Assembly (NCBI RefSeq): GCF_001476655.1
Contig: NZ_LDRT01000002.1
Span: forward strand, 20,354-84,353
Origin: Microbacterium testaceum
GTDB lineage: Bacteria > Actinomycetota > Actinomycetes > Actinomycetales > Microbacteriaceae
DNA length: 64,000 bases
Direction of reading: 5' to 3'
Part shown: positions 9,408-21,538 of the stretch, in pieces
Layout of the letters: each line of letters begins with the position of its first letter
Position numbering within the stretch: position 1 is the stretch's first letter
Made by a program: the position numbers and the translations under genes
The notes under the pieces: generated by a model
Database searches by the model: none
What the model saw: the letters and a program-made list of their open reading frames with translations, nothing else
What the model was told of the DNA's origin: nothing

Positions 9408-9442
9408 GACATCCGCGGTGATGTCGGCGCAGCCGACTGCGC
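9408..9442 (+). promoter_or_regulatory. Three overlapping hairpins before the trpC block
   Basis: Hairpin 1 is GACATC/GATGTC (9408-9425), hairpin 2 is GTCGGC/GCCGAC (9423-9437) and hairpin 3 is GCGCAG/CTGCGC (9427-9442). Hairpin 2 overlaps both others, so they are mutually exclusive. The layout recalls attenuators, but no U-run or Trp-codon leader peptide was found. Confidence 0.35.
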
Positions 9443-9492
9443 GAACCTCGCGACATCGAGACGACCGCGCCAGCCCCACCCCGCGGCTTCGA

Positions 9493-9498
9493 TAGACT
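9493..9498 (+). promoter_or_regulatory. Possible -10 box before the HGxxPAAW/trpCBA genes
   Basis: TAGACT followed by a leader of about 40 nt ending in AAGGAG before ATG 9545. No clear -35 hexamer is seen. Confidence 0.4.
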
Positions 9499-9544
9499 GG
9501 CCTCACGCTTTCCCCTGCGCCCGCGCGCGACTGTAAGGAGCCCC

Positions 9545-9775
9545 ATGAGCAACCCCATCGGTGATCCCGGCCACGGACACTCGCCCGCCGCCTGGACGGC
9601 CGTGATCATCATGCTGCTCGCGTTCACGCTCGGAACGCTGTTCTTCTGGCTCGACATGCCCGTGCTCGTCTGGGCGTCGGTCGGCCTGCTGCTCGTCGGC
9701 GCGATCGTCGGGTGGGCCATGGGCAAGGCCGGTTACGGCGCGAACGGCTCGAAGACCAGCCCGAAGGCCCACTGA
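9545..9775 (+). CDS. HGxxPAAW family small membrane protein
   Basis: A 76-residue protein with the defining motif HGHSPAAW near residue 10 and two membrane helices (about 16-36 and 39-60). The family is conserved just upstream of trpC in actinobacteria and has no assigned function. Four of 76 residues are Trp, which is high. AAGGAG precedes the ATG. The stop is 2 nt before the trpC start, and trpC has no Shine-Dalgarno of its own, so translation of trpC probably depends on ribosomes finishing this frame. Confidence 0.85.
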   Translation: MSNPIGDPGHGHSPAAWTAVIIMLLAFTLGTLFFWLDMPVLVWASVGLLLVGAIVGWAMGKAGYGANGSKTSPKAH

Positions 9776-9777
9776 CC

Positions 9778-10554
9778 GTGCTGGCCGATCTCACGGCCGG
9801 GGCGGTAGAAGACGCAGACAAGCGCGCCGAGGCGCGTCCTCTCGCCGAGGTCGAGCGCGATGCCCTCGCGCAGACCCCCGCGCGGGACGCCCTCGCGGTG
9901 CTCGCGCCCGCCGACCGGGTCAAGATCATCGCCGAGGTCAAGCGCGCGAGCCCCTCGCGCGGCGACCTCGCGTCGATCCCCGATCCCGCGCACCAGGCCC
10001 GGCTCTACGAAGAGGGTGGGGCGTCCGCGATCTCGGTGCTCACCGAGGGCCGCAAGTTCAAGGGCAGCCTCGCCGATCTCGAGGCCGTCCGGGCGGCCGT
10101 CAGCGTTCCCATACTGCGCAAAGACTTCATCGCCACGCCGTACCAGGTGCTGGAGGCCCGCGCATCAGGTGCCGACCTCGCGCTCTTGATCGTCGCCGCG
10201 CTCGACCAGAAGACCCTCGCCGAGCTCTACGGTCTCGTGACCGATCTCGGAATGACGGCTCTCGTCGAGACGCACTCGGCCGAAGAGCTCGAACGCGCCG
10301 CCGACCTCGGCGCGAAGCTCATCGGCGTGAACGCGCGCAACCTCTCGACCTTCGAGCTCGACCGCGACCTGTTCGGATCCCTCGTCGACCGCTTCCCGGC
10401 CGACGCCGTCAAGATCGCCGAGTCGGCGGTGCTCGCCCCCGCCGACGTGGCCCACTACCGTGCAGCGGGCGCCGATGTCGTGCTCGTGGGCGAGGCTCTC
10501 GTCACGGGCGACCCCGTCGCCACGCTCCGCGCGTTCCTCCAGGAGACGTCATGA
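9778..10554 (+). CDS. trpC: Indole-3-glycerol phosphate synthase
   Basis: Ring closure of CdRP to indole-3-glycerol phosphate, the fourth chemical step of tryptophan synthesis. TIM-barrel motifs: [15 protein letters not shown] with catalytic Lys, [36 protein letters not shown] and IAESAV. 258 residues. The start is GTG 9778, giving [20 protein letters not shown]; the frame is open back to 9712 but overlaps the previous gene. It is monofunctional, without a fused trpF. It overlaps trpB by ATGA. Confidence 0.94.
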   Translation: MLADLTAGAVEDADKRAEARPLAEVERDALAQTPARDALAVLAPADRVKIIAEVKRASPSRGDLASIPDPAHQARLYEEGGASAISVLTEGRKFKGSLADLEAVRAAVSVPILRKDFIATPYQVLEARASGADLALLIVAALDQKTLAELYGLVTDLGMTALVETHSAEELERAADLGAKLIGVNARNLSTFELDRDLFGSLVDRFPADAVKIAESAVLAPADVAHYRAAGADVVLVGEALVTGDPVATLRAFLQETS

Positions 10555-11882
10555 CCACCAGCCTGCGCGACCAGAAGGGGCCGTTCTTCGGCGACTTCGG
10601 CGGCCGGTACATGCCCGAATCGCTCATCGCCGCGATCGACGAGCTGACCGCTGTCTACGAATCGGCGATGGCCGACCCCGCGTTCCACGCCGAGTTGCGC
10701 TCTTTGCTCCATGATTACGCCGGCCGACCGTCGGCGCTGACCGAAGTGCCCCGCTTCGCCGAGCACGCGGGAGGCGCTCGCGTCTTCCTCAAGCGGGAAG
10801 ACCTGAACCACACCGGCTCGCACAAGATCAACAACGTGCTCGGACAGGCACTGCTCACCAAGCGCCTCGGCAAGACCCGCGTGATCGCCGAGACAGGTGC
10901 CGGCCAGCACGGCGTCGCCACCGCGACGGCGGCGGCCCTTTTCGGTCTCGACTGCGTCGTCTACATGGGCGAGGTCGACACCGAGCGCCAGGCCCTCAAT
11001 GTCGCCCGCATGCGCCTGCTCGGCGCCGAGGTCGTCCCCGTCACGACCGGCTCGCGCACGTTGAAAGATGCGATCAACGAGGCGTACCGCGACTGGGTCG
11101 CCTCGGTCGAGACGACCAACTACATCTTCGGCACCGCCGCGGGCCCTCACCCCTTCCCGGCGATGGTCCGCGACTTCCAGAAGATCATCGGTGAAGAGAC
11201 CCGCGCCGAGTTCCTCGAGCGCATCGGCCGGCTCCCCGACGCCGTGTTCGCGTGCGTCGGCGGTGGATCGAACGCAATCGGCATGTTCGACGCGTTCCTC
11301 GACGACGAGGGCGTGGCCCTTTACGGCGTCGAGGCGGCCGGCGACGGCGTCGACACGCCCAAGCACGCGGCATCCATCGGTCGGGGGCGCCCGGGCGTGC
11401 TGCACGGCGCGCGCACGTACGTGCTGCAGGACGAAGACGGTCAGACCACCGAGTCGCACTCGATCTCGGCGGGCCTCGACTACCCGGGTGTCGGACCCGA
11501 GCACGCGTGGCTCGCCGACATCGGTCGCGCGCTGTACATCCCCGCGACCGACGACGAGGCCATGCAGGCGCTCCGCCTGCTCTCGCGCACCGAGGGCATC
11601 ATCCCCGCGATCGAGTCGGCCCATGCTCTGGCCGGCGCCCTGCGCATCGGTCGCGAGCTGGGTCCGGATGCCGTCATCGCCATCAACCTCTCCGGTCGAG
11701 GCGACAAAGACATGGACACCGCTGCCCGCTACTTCGATCTCTACGATGCCGAGCACGCACCCCCACCCGAGGGCCGTCCGGTGCAGACCGCCGGTGCGGA
11801 GACCGTGGCATCCGCCGCGGGTTCACCGGTCGATGTGACGCCGGCCCCGGATGCCGCGAGCGGCGCGGGAGTGGAGCTGTGA
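10551..11882 (+). CDS. trpB: Tryptophan synthase beta chain
   Basis: PLP enzyme joining indole and serine to tryptophan, in an alpha2-beta2 complex with TrpA. Present: FGGRYMPE at the N-terminus, HTGSHKINN with the PLP lysine near residue 88, ETGAGQHG and the phosphate loop [10 protein letters not shown] near 237. At 443 residues it is longer than usual because of about 45 low-complexity residues after [10 protein letters not shown], rich in Ala, Pro and Thr. There is no sign of a frameshift. It overlaps trpA by 4 nt. Confidence 0.95.
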   Translation: MTTSLRDQKGPFFGDFGGRYMPESLIAAIDELTAVYESAMADPAFHAELRSLLHDYAGRPSALTEVPRFAEHAGGARVFLKREDLNHTGSHKINNVLGQALLTKRLGKTRVIAETGAGQHGVATATAAALFGLDCVVYMGEVDTERQALNVARMRLLGAEVVPVTTGSRTLKDAINEAYRDWVASVETTNYIFGTAAGPHPFPAMVRDFQKIIGEETRAEFLERIGRLPDAVFACVGGGSNAIGMFDAFLDDEGVALYGVEAAGDGVDTPKHAASIGRGRPGVLHGARTYVLQDEDGQTTESHSISAGLDYPGVGPEHAWLADIGRALYIPATDDEAMQALRLLSRTEGIIPAIESAHALAGALRIGRELGPDAVIAINLSGRGDKDMDTAARYFDLYDAEHAPPPEGRPVQTAGAETVASAAGSPVDVTPAPDAASGAGVEL

Positions 11883-12670
11883 CCTCGCGTGTCTCGGCGG
11901 CGATCGAGGCCGCACACGCCGAGGGCCGCGGTGCGTTCGTCGCGTACCTGCCCGCCGGCTTCCCCGACGTCCCCACGAGCGTCGAAGCGATCGTCGCCCT
12001 CGCCGAGGCCGGTGCCGACGTCATCGAGCTCGGTCCGCCCTACAGCGATCCGGTCATGGACGGACTCGTCATCCAGGAGGCGACGCAGACGGCGCTCGCC
12101 AACGGCTTCCGCATGCGCGACCTCTTCGCGATCATCCGCGAGGTCACGGCCCGCACCGACGTGCCCATCCTCGTCATGACGTACTGGAACCTCGTCGAGC
12201 AGTACGGCGTCGACCGCTACGCCGACGAGCTCGTGGCGGCCGGGGGAGCGGGGCTCATCACCCCCGACATCACACCCGACGCGGCCGCCGAGTGGATCGC
12301 GACGAGCGAGCGCACCGGTCTCGACCGGGTCTTCCTCGCCGCCCCCACCTCGACGGATGAACGCCTCCGCATGATCGTCGAGGCCTCGACGGGCTTCGTC
12401 TACACCGTGTCGACGATGGGGATCACGGGGGAGCGCGCCGAACTGGATGCCGCCGCCCGCCGACTCGTCGAACGACTGCGGGCGCACGGCGCCGCCCACG
12501 CGTGCGTCGGCATCGGGATCTCCAACGCCGCGCAGGTCGCCGGGGTCGTCGAGTACGCCGACGGCGCGATCGTCGGGACCGCTCTGGTCAAGGCTCTGCG
12601 GGACGGGGGCGTCGAGGGCCTGTCCACCCTCGCGCGGGAGCTGTCCGCGGGCACCGCGCGGCGCGCCTAG
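11879..12670 (+). CDS. trpA: Tryptophan synthase alpha chain
   Basis: Cleaves indole-3-glycerol phosphate to indole, which is channelled to TrpB. Motifs: AYLPAGFP, the catalytic Glu in [19 protein letters not shown], catalytic Asp in LITPDITPD, and [13 protein letters not shown]. 263 residues. The start is GTG 11879, sharing 4 nt with the trpB stop. The frame is open far upstream to 11252 but only as a shadow of trpB. trpE, trpD, trpG and trpF are all absent from this block. Confidence 0.94.
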   Translation: MTSRVSAAIEAAHAEGRGAFVAYLPAGFPDVPTSVEAIVALAEAGADVIELGPPYSDPVMDGLVIQEATQTALANGFRMRDLFAIIREVTARTDVPILVMTYWNLVEQYGVDRYADELVAAGGAGLITPDITPDAAAEWIATSERTGLDRVFLAAPTSTDERLRMIVEASTGFVYTVSTMGITGERAELDAAARRLVERLRAHGAAHACVGIGISNAAQVAGVVEYADGAIVGTALVKALRDGGVEGLSTLARELSAGTARRA

Positions 12671-12673
12671 ACT
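12668..12673 (+). promoter_or_regulatory. -10 box of lgt (leaderless)
   Basis: TAGACT overlaps the trpA stop and lies 7 nt before ATG 12681. Confidence 0.5.
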
Positions 12674-12680
12674 CTTTCGC

Positions 12681-13685
12681 ATGACGTTCGCCCTCTCGAG
12701 CGCCGCCTCCGGCGTGCTCGCCAGCATCCCGAGCCCGACGATCTCCTTCGTCGATCTCGGTCCGCTCCGCATCCACTTCTATGCCCTGTGCATCGTCGCG
12801 GGCATCATCGTGGCGCTGCTGCTCACCAACGCGCGTCTGACGCGACGCGGCGCGGAGAAGTGGGTCGTCATCGACATCTGCCTCCTGGCGGTGCCGCTGG
12901 CCATCATCGTGGCCCGCATCTACCACGTCGCCACCCACGCGGGCTTCTACTTCGGCCCCGGCTCCAACCCGTGGAACATCACCCAGCCCGGCTCCGTGTG
13001 GGCCATCTGGGAGGGCGGCATCGCGATCTACGGCGCGCTCATCGGTGGTGCCATCGGCGCGATCCTCGGCTGCAAGTGGAGCGGCATCCGCTTCTGGACC
13101 TTCGCAGACGCCCTCGCTCCGGGCCTCATCATCGCGCAGGCCATGGGTCGTTTCGGCAACTGGTTCAACCAGGAGCTGTTCGGTCAACCCACCGACCTGC
13201 CGTGGGGCCTCGAGATCGCCCCGGGCAACCCCGCCATCCCGGTCGGCCTCCCCGCCGGCACGCTCTTCCACCCGACGTTCCTCTACGAGGTCATCTGGAA
13301 CCTGCTCGGTGCCGCCGTCATCCTGTATGTCGGCAAGCGCTTCACCCTGCAGTGGGGCAAGCAGTTCGCGATCTACCTCATGTGGTACAGCGCCGGACGC
13401 ATCGTGTGGGAGTCGATCCGCGTCGACCCCAGCGACATCGTCCTCGGCCTCCGCACGAACGTGTGGGCCGCGATCTTCGGCGTGGTGCTCGGTCTGGTCA
13501 TCTTCATCGTGCAGTCGCGTCGTCACCAGGGCCTGGAACCGTCGCCCTACGCACCCGGGCGCGAATCGAAGGCTCCGGGGGCTGTAGACTCAACCGACCC
13601 CTCTGACTTCGTCGACGTGAGCGAGCCGCCCGCGACGAACGACACCGTCGGCACCAGCGCCACAAGCAGCCCCGCCACGAACTAA
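12681..13685 (+). CDS. lgt: Prolipoprotein diacylglyceryl transferase
   Basis: Attaches diacylglycerol to the lipobox cysteine of prolipoproteins in the cytoplasmic membrane. It works ahead of Lnt (42513-44078), and the lipoproteins of this window are substrates. Multiple membrane helices start near residue 35. The Lgt signature [13 protein letters not shown] lies near residue 157, and YxxxE/R motifs are present ([21 protein letters not shown]). 334 residues, including a hydrophilic Pro/Ser/Thr-rich cytoplasmic tail of about 45 residues. The lgt position after trpA is conserved in actinobacteria. Confidence 0.94.
   Translation: MTFALSSAASGVLASIPSPTISFVDLGPLRIHFYALCIVAGIIVALLLTNARLTRRGAEKWVVIDICLLAVPLAIIVARIYHVATHAGFYFGPGSNPWNITQPGSVWAIWEGGIAIYGALIGGAIGAILGCKWSGIRFWTFADALAPGLIIAQAMGRFGNWFNQELFGQPTDLPWGLEIAPGNPAIPVGLPAGTLFHPTFLYEVIWNLLGAAVILYVGKRFTLQWGKQFAIYLMWYSAGRIVWESIRVDPSDIVLGLRTNVWAAIFGVVLGLVIFIVQSRRHQGLEPSPYAPGRESKAPGAVDSTDPSDFVDVSEPPATNDTVGTSATSSPATN
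13585..13590 (+). promoter_or_regulatory. Possible -10 box for gltBD inside lgt
   Basis: TAGACT within the lgt tail coding region, about 148 nt before the gltB start. It would give a leader of roughly 140 nt. Support is only the hexamer. Confidence 0.25.
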
Positions 13686-13737
13686 CTCTCTGGGCCGACG
13701 TCGTCCCATTCGAAGCATCAACGTGAGGACGGTTGAT

Positions 13738-16700
13738 ATGGCTTCCAGCCTGCGCTCCGACACCGTCGGAGGTTCATTCCCGGCCCGACAGGGAATGTAC
13801 GACCCGTCGTTCGAGAAAGACGCCTGTGGCCTCGCCATGGTCGCGACTCTCCGCGGCGAGGCCGGGCACGACATCGTCGACCTGGCCCTGACCGCCCTGC
13901 GCAACCTCGAGCACCGCGGTGCCATCGGCTCGGATGCCGGTACCGGCGACGGTGCCGGCATCCTCACCCAGATGCCGGATGCCTTCCTGCGCGAGGTCGT
14001 GGACTTCGCCCTTCCGCCGGTGGGGGAGTACGCCGCGGGAATGGTCTTCCTTCCCCTCGGGCACGACGAACGTGACGCCATGAAGGCGGGCATCGAAGAG
14101 ATCGCGCGTCACGAGAACCTCGAGGTGCTCGGCTGGCGTGAGGTGCCCACCGAGCCCGACAATCTCGGCAAGCTCGCGTTCGAGGCGCGCCCCGCCTTCG
14201 AGCAGCTGTTCGTCTCGCGCCCGGCCGCGGGAGAGCAGCCGGCCCTGTCGGGGATCGCTCTCGACCGGCGCGTCTATCGCCTGCGCAAGCGCGCCCGCCA
14301 CGAACTCGACGCGTACTTCGTCTCGCTGTCCAGCCGCACGCTCGGCTACAAGGGCATGGTCACCACGCTGCAGCTCGAGCCGTTCTACCCGGACCTGCAG
14401 GACGCGCGGTTCGCGTCCGAGCTCGCCGTCGTGCACTCGCGCTACTCCACGAACACCTTCCCGTCGTGGCCCCTCGCGCAGCCGCTGCGCATGCTCGCGC
14501 ACAACGGCGAGATCAACACCGTCAAGGGCAACCGCAACTGGATGCGCGCGCGCCAGTCGCAGCTCGAGTCCGAGCTCATCGGCGATGTCCGTCCGTTGCT
14601 GCCCATCTGCACCGAGGGCGCCAGCGACTCGGCATCCTTCGACGAAGTCCTCGAGCTGCTGACCCTCACCGGTCGCAGCCTCCCGCACGCGATCATGATG
14701 ATGGTCCCCGAGGCCTACGAGAAGCAGGCGACGATCGACCCCGATCTGCGCGCCTTCTACGACTACCACTCCATGCAGATGGAGCCGTGGGACGGTCCCG
14801 CCGCCCTGATCTTCACCGACGGCACGCTCGTCGGCGCCACCCTCGACCGCAACGGTCTGCGTCCCGGCCGCTGGACCGAGACCACCGACGGGCTCGTCGT
14901 CATCGGGTCCGAGACCGGCGTGCTCGACTTCGCTCCCGAGCGGATCAAGCGTCGCGGACGACTGCAGCCCGGTCGGATGTTCCTCGTCGACACGGCCGAG
15001 CGCCGCATCGTCGAGGACGAAGAGATCAAGGCCGGCCTCGCGGCTCTCGAGCCCTGGCAGGAATGGGTCGACGCCGGACGCGTCAAGCTCAGCGAGCTCC
15101 CGGAGCGCGAGCACATCGTGCACCCGATCGCCTCGATCACGCGCCGCCAGCGCACGTTCGGCTACACCGAAGAGGAAGTCCGTCTGCTGCTGACCCCGAT
15201 GGGGCAGGGGGGCGCCGAGCCGCTCGGTGCGATGGGCAGCGATGCGCCCGTCGCCGTCCTCAGCGACCGTCCGCGTCTGCTGTTCGACTACTTCTCGCAG
15301 CAGTTCGCGCAGGTCACCAACCCCCCGCTCGACTCCATCCGCGAAGAGGTCGTCACCTCGCTGTCGCTGGGTCTCGGCCCGGAGCGCAACCTGCTCGACT
15401 GGGGTCCGGAGCACACGCGCACCGTGACGCTCGACTTCCCCGTCATCGACAACGACGAGCTCGCGAAGATCCAGCACATCGACACGGCCCTGCGCGGGCG
15501 TTCCTCGGTGACGATCCGCGGTCTGTACCGCGTCGAGGCCGGGCACAAGGGGCTGCAGAAGCGGCTCACGCAGATGTGCACCGAGGTCGACCAGGCGATC
15601 GAGGACGGCGCGGAGTTCATCGTGCTCAGCGATCGCGACTCGAACAAGGACCTCGCGCCGATCCCGTCGCTGCTCATGCTCGCGGCCGTGCACCACCACC
15701 TCATCCGCAAAGAGACCCGCATGAAGGTCGGTCTCGTGGTCGAGGCCGGCGACGTACGCGAGGTCCACCACGTCGCCACGCTGATCGGCTACGGTGCGTC
15801 GGCGGTCAACCCGTACCTCGCCATGGAGACCGTCGAGTACCTCGTGCGGGCGGGCTTCATCACCGGCGTCACGCCTGAGAAGGCCGTCAAGAACCTGATC
15901 TACGCGCTCGGCAAGGGCGTGCTGAAGATCATGTCGAAGATGGGCATCTCGACCGTGTCCTCGTACGCGGGTGCGCAGGTCTTCGAGGCTGTCGGCCTGT
16001 CGCGCGAGTTCGTCGACGCGTACTTCACTGGCACCGAGTCCAAGCTGGGTGGCGTCGGCCTCGACGTCATCGCCGCCGAGAACGCGGCGCGCCACGAGTA
16101 CGCCTACCCCGAAGATGCGGCCGCTCGTGCCCACGAGCGTCTGTGGACCGGTGGTGAGTACCAGTGGCGCCGTGACGGGGCCCCTCACCTCTTCAACCCC
16201 GACACGGTGTTCCGTCTGCAGCACGCCACCCGCGAGCGCCGCTACGACATCTTCCGCGAGTACACGCACCTGATCGACGACCAGGCGCACGAGCTGAAGA
16301 CGCTCCGCGGGCTCTTCGAGCTGCGGACCGGGGTCCGCCCGCCCGTGCCGATCGACGAGGTCGAGCCGGTGTCGGCGATCGTGAAGCGCTTCTCCACCGG
16401 CGCGATGAGCTACGGCTCGATCTCGCAGGAGGCGCACGAGGTCCTCGCCGTCGCCATGAACCAGATCGGCGGCAAGTCCAACACCGGTGAGGGGGGAGAA
16501 GACGTCGACCGTCTGCTCGACCCCACCCGTCGCAGTGCCATCAAGCAGGTGGCATCCGGTCGGTTCGGTGTGACGAGCCTCTACCTGACCGAGGCCGACG
16601 ACATCCAGATCAAGCTCGCCCAGGGCGCCAAGCCCGGCGAGGGCGGTCAGCTGCCGCCGACCAAGGTCTACCCGTGGGTCGCGCGGACGCGCCACGCGAC

Positions 16701-18307
16701 CGCGGGCGTGGGACTCATCTCCCCGCCGCCGCACCACGACATCTACTCGATCGAAGACCTCAAGCAGCTCATCTTCGACCTCAAGCGCGCCAACCCGAAG
16801 GCGCGCATCCACACCAAGCTCGTCAGCCAGTCGGGCATCGGCGCGGTCGCGGCGGGTGTCGCGAAGGCGCTGAGCGACGTCATCCTCGTCTCCGGGCAGG
16901 ACGGCGGCACGGGTGCGAGCCCGATGAACTCGCTCAAGCACGCGGGCACCCCGTGGGAGCTGGGTCTCGCCGAGACGCAGCAGACGCTCATGCTCAACGG
17001 CATGCGCGACCGCGTGGTGGTGCAGGTGGACGGTCAGATGAAGACCGGTCGCGACGTCATCATCGGTGCGCTCCTGGGCGCCGAGGAGTTCGGTTTCGCC
17101 ACGGCCCCGCTCGTGGTCTCGGGCTGCATCATGATGCGCGTCTGCCACCTCGACACCTGCCCCGTGGGCGTCGCGACGCAGAACCCCGTCCTGCGCTCGC
17201 GCTTCACCGGCAAGGCCGAATACATCGTCACCTTCATGGAGTTCATCGCCCAGGAGGTGCGCGAGTACCTGGCCGCTCTCGGGTACCGCTCGATCGACGA
17301 GATCGTCGGTCGCGCGGAGCTTCTCGACGTCAACGGCGCGGTCGAGCACTGGAAGGCCCGGGGTCTCAACCTCGCCCCGATCCTCGAGGGTCCGCGCTTC
17401 GCGGACGACGAGCCGCGACGCCACGGGCGCAACCAGGACCACGAGCTCGAGGAGCACTTCGACATCCAGCTCATCGAGCGTGCCCAAGACGTCGTCGCCC
17501 GCGGCGGGCAGATCACGATCGACCTGCCCATCCGCAACACCGCTCGCGCGGTGGGGACGATGCTCGGCCACCACGTCACCAAGGCGCACGGTGAGCACGG
17601 GCTTCCCGAGGGCTCCATCGACGTGCGTCTGACCGGCTCGGCCGGACAGTCGTTCGGGGCGTTCATGCCCGCCGGCATCACGCTGCGCCTCGAGGGCGAC
17701 TCGAACGACTATGTCGGCAAGGGTCTGTCGGGCGGCACGATCGTCGTGCGTCCGCCGCGCGGCTCGACGTTCGCGGCCTCCGAGAACGTCATCGCCGGCA
17801 ACGTCATCGGCTACGGCGCGACGCAGGGACAGATGTTCCTCAACGGCGTCGTCGGTGAGCGCTTCCTCGTCCGCAACTCCGGGGCGACCGCGGTCGTCGA
17901 GGGCGTGGGAGACCACGCGCTCGAGTACATGACCGGTGGCCTGGCGGTGATCCTCGGCGCCACGGGCCGCAACCTCGGTGCCGGTATGTCGGGGGGGCAG
18001 GCGTACGTCTACCGTCTCGACCGTGATCTGGTGAACCGCGAGGCGCTGGCCTCCGGGGAGCTCGTCCTCGGTGAACTCGGATCCGGGGATGCCGAGATCC
18101 TCCGCGACCTGCTCGAGAAGCATGTCGCCGAGACCGATTCCACGTTGGCCCGCCGTCTCGTCGATGACTTCGAGACCGAGGTGCACAATTTCGTCCGGGT
18201 GCTGCCGCGCGATTATGCCGCTGTGCTGCAGACCCGCCAGGAGGCGCTTGCCGAGGGGCTCGACCCCGATGGCGACGTCGTCTGGAAGCGCATTCTGGAG
18301 GTGACGG

Positions 18308-18315
<8 letters not shown>
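13738..18315 (+). CDS. gltB: Glutamate synthase, large subunit
   Basis: Glutamine amidotransferase and FMN/Fe-S synthase that makes glutamate from glutamine and 2-oxoglutarate with GltD. Residues 1-30 contain [10 protein letters not shown], whose Cys becomes the N-terminal nucleophile after propeptide removal. The central and FMN domains show [13 protein letters not shown] and [11 protein letters not shown]. The 3Fe-4S cysteines are in [15 protein letters not shown] (near 1130), and a glycine-rich GXGXG beta-helix ends the protein. 1,525 residues from ATG 13738, with GAGGA 8 nt upstream; a GTG at 13723 is an alternative. It overlaps gltD by 8 nt. Confidence 0.96.
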
Positions 18316-19774
<1,459 letters not shown>

Positions 19775-19828
19775 GCTGGCAAGGGCCGATCCGGCCACTT
19801 CCCGAATCCTCACGGAGCTTGAAAACGG

Positions 19829-21274
19829 ATGAGACGCGCCAAGATCGTCGCAACACTCGGGCCCGCCACGTCGTCGTATGAGATGGTTCGCGCCATCATC
19901 GACGCCGGGGTGGACGTCGCCCGCCTCAACCTGAGCCACGGAGACTACTCCGTGCACGACGCCAACTTCGCCAACGTGCGCAAGGCGGCAGAGGACGCCG
20001 GCCGGCCGGTCGCGGCCCTCGTCGACCTCCAGGGTCCCAAGATCCGCCTCGGCAAGTTCGAGAACGGCCCGCACGAGCTCCTCCCCGGGGACATCTTCAA
20101 GATCACGATCGAAGACATCCTCGGCACCAAAGAGATCGTCGGCACCACGTTCAAGGGCCTGCCGCAGGACGTCCGCCCCGGCGACTTCCTGCTCATCGAC
20201 GACGGCAAGGTCCGCGTCGAGGTCGTCGAGACCGACGGCACCGTCGTCACCACCCGGGTCGTCGTCGGCGGTCCGGTCTCGAACAACAAGGGCATCAACC
20301 TGCCCGGCGTGGCCGTGAACGTCCCCGCGCTGAGCGAGAAGGACGAAGCCGACCTGCGCTGGGGCCTGAACGCGGGCGCCGACCTGATCGCGCTGTCGTT
20401 CGTCCGGGATGCCAAGGACATCGAGCGCGTGCACGAGATCATGGCCGAAGAGGGGCGCTACGTGCCCGTCATCGCCAAGATCGAGAAGCCGCAGGCGGTC
20501 GACAACCTCGAAGAGATCATCGACGCGTTCGACGGCATCATGGTGGCCCGCGGCGACCTGGGTGTCGAGCTGCCCCTCGAGGCCGTGCCGATCGTGCAGA
20601 AGCGCGCCGTCGAGCTCGCCCGCCGCATGGCGAAGCCGGTCATCGTCGCGACGCAGATGCTCGAGTCGATGATCAACAGCCCGGTGCCCACGCGCGCCGA
20701 GACCTCCGACGTCGCGAACGCCGTCCTCGACGGCGCGGACGCGGTCATGCTCTCCGGCGAGACCAGTGTCGGCGACTACCCGGTCGTGGTCGTGGAGACC
20801 ATGGCCCGCATCGTCGCCTCGACCGAGGAGCACGGTCTCGAGCGCATCGCGCCCCTGACCAACAAGCCCCGTACGCAGGGCGGCGCCATCACGCTCGCCG
20901 CCGTCGAGGTCGCCGACTTCGTCGAGGCCAAGTACCTCTGCGTGTTCACGGAGTCGGGAGACTCGGCGCGCCGCATGTCGCGTCTGCGCTCCACGATCCC
21001 GATGCTCGCGTTCACGCCCGAGCCCGGCATCCGTCGTCGTCTGGCCCTCACGTGGGGCGTGCGCTCGACGCTGGTGGAGCACGTGTCGCACACCGACAAG
21101 ATGTTCCTCCAGGTCGACGACTACCTGCTGTCGAACGACCTCGCGAAGGTCGGCGACAAGGTCGTGGTCATCTCGGGTTCCCCTCCCGGAATCGCCGGCT
21201 CGACGAACGACCTGCGCGTCCACCGGGTCGGCGACGCCGTCCACGGCGCAGCCCCCGGGTACCAGGAGGTCTGA
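19829..21274 (+). CDS. pyk: Pyruvate kinase
   Basis: Last step of glycolysis, phosphoenolpyruvate plus ADP to pyruvate plus ATP. Motifs: RRAKIVATLGPATS, RLNLSHG, IIAKIEKPQ-type VIAKIEKPQAVDN with catalytic Lys, MVARGDLGVE, and VATQMLESMI. 481 residues with the usual A, B and C domains. It is followed directly by a strong 16-bp hairpin, so it ends the his-to-pyk chain. Confidence 0.96.
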   Translation: MRRAKIVATLGPATSSYEMVRAIIDAGVDVARLNLSHGDYSVHDANFANVRKAAEDAGRPVAALVDLQGPKIRLGKFENGPHELLPGDIFKITIEDILGTKEIVGTTFKGLPQDVRPGDFLLIDDGKVRVEVVETDGTVVTTRVVVGGPVSNNKGINLPGVAVNVPALSEKDEADLRWGLNAGADLIALSFVRDAKDIERVHEIMAEEGRYVPVIAKIEKPQAVDNLEEIIDAFDGIMVARGDLGVELPLEAVPIVQKRAVELARRMAKPVIVATQMLESMINSPVPTRAETSDVANAVLDGADAVMLSGETSVGDYPVVVVETMARIVASTEEHGLERIAPLTNKPRTQGGAITLAAVEVADFVEAKYLCVFTESGDSARRMSRLRSTIPMLAFTPEPGIRRRLALTWGVRSTLVEHVSHTDKMFLQVDDYLLSNDLAKVGDKVVVISGSPPGIAGSTNDLRVHRVGDAVHGAAPGYQEV

Positions 21275-21279
21275 TCGTC

Positions 21280-21315
21280 CGACGACGCGCGCCGGTTCTC
21301 CGGCGCGCGTCGTCG
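21280..21315 (+). terminator. Terminator hairpin of pyk
   Basis: Perfect 16-bp GC-rich stem (CGACGACGCGCGCCGG and its complement) with TTCT loop, 5 nt after the pyk stop. There is no long U-run, as usual for this GC-rich group. Confidence 0.75.
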
Positions 21316-21354
21316 CTCGCGTTCTCCCGGTACATTGGGAGTTCGCGAGCACAA

Positions 21355-21435
21355 GCCGGTGTGGCGGAATGGCAGACGCGGGGCACTCAAAATGCTCTGT
21401 CGAAAGACGTGTGGGTTCGAGTCCCACCACCGGTA
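21355..21435 (+). tRNA. tRNA-Leu (anticodon CAA)
   Basis: Class II cloverleaf: acceptor GCCGGTG with CACCGGT, D-stem GCG/CGC, and anticodon stem GGGCA/TGCTC with loop CTCAAAA giving CAA. A long variable arm TGTCGAAAGACG and T-arm GTGGG-TTCGAGT-CCCAC complete the fold. The first pair is G-U. CCA is not encoded. TACATT about 20 nt upstream could be its -10 box. There is no integrated element at its 3' end. Confidence 0.93.
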
Positions 21436-21526
21436 CGACCACGGGTCGGCTCCTCCGAGCCGGCCCGGTGTTGTCCAGCCCCCATCGCATCCTCGCCGTT
21501 TCGCGGGTGATGCGCCCTCCCCGTCC

Positions 21527-21532
21527 TAGGAT
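21527..21532 (+). promoter_or_regulatory. -10 box of pdtaR (leaderless)
   Basis: TAGGAT ends 6 nt before GTG 21539. Confidence 0.55.
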
Positions 21533-21538
21533 GGTCAC

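Noticed and set aside
21335..21529. Short plus-strand frame across tRNA-Leu(CAA)
   Set aside because: It is the usual chance translation of a tRNA gene.
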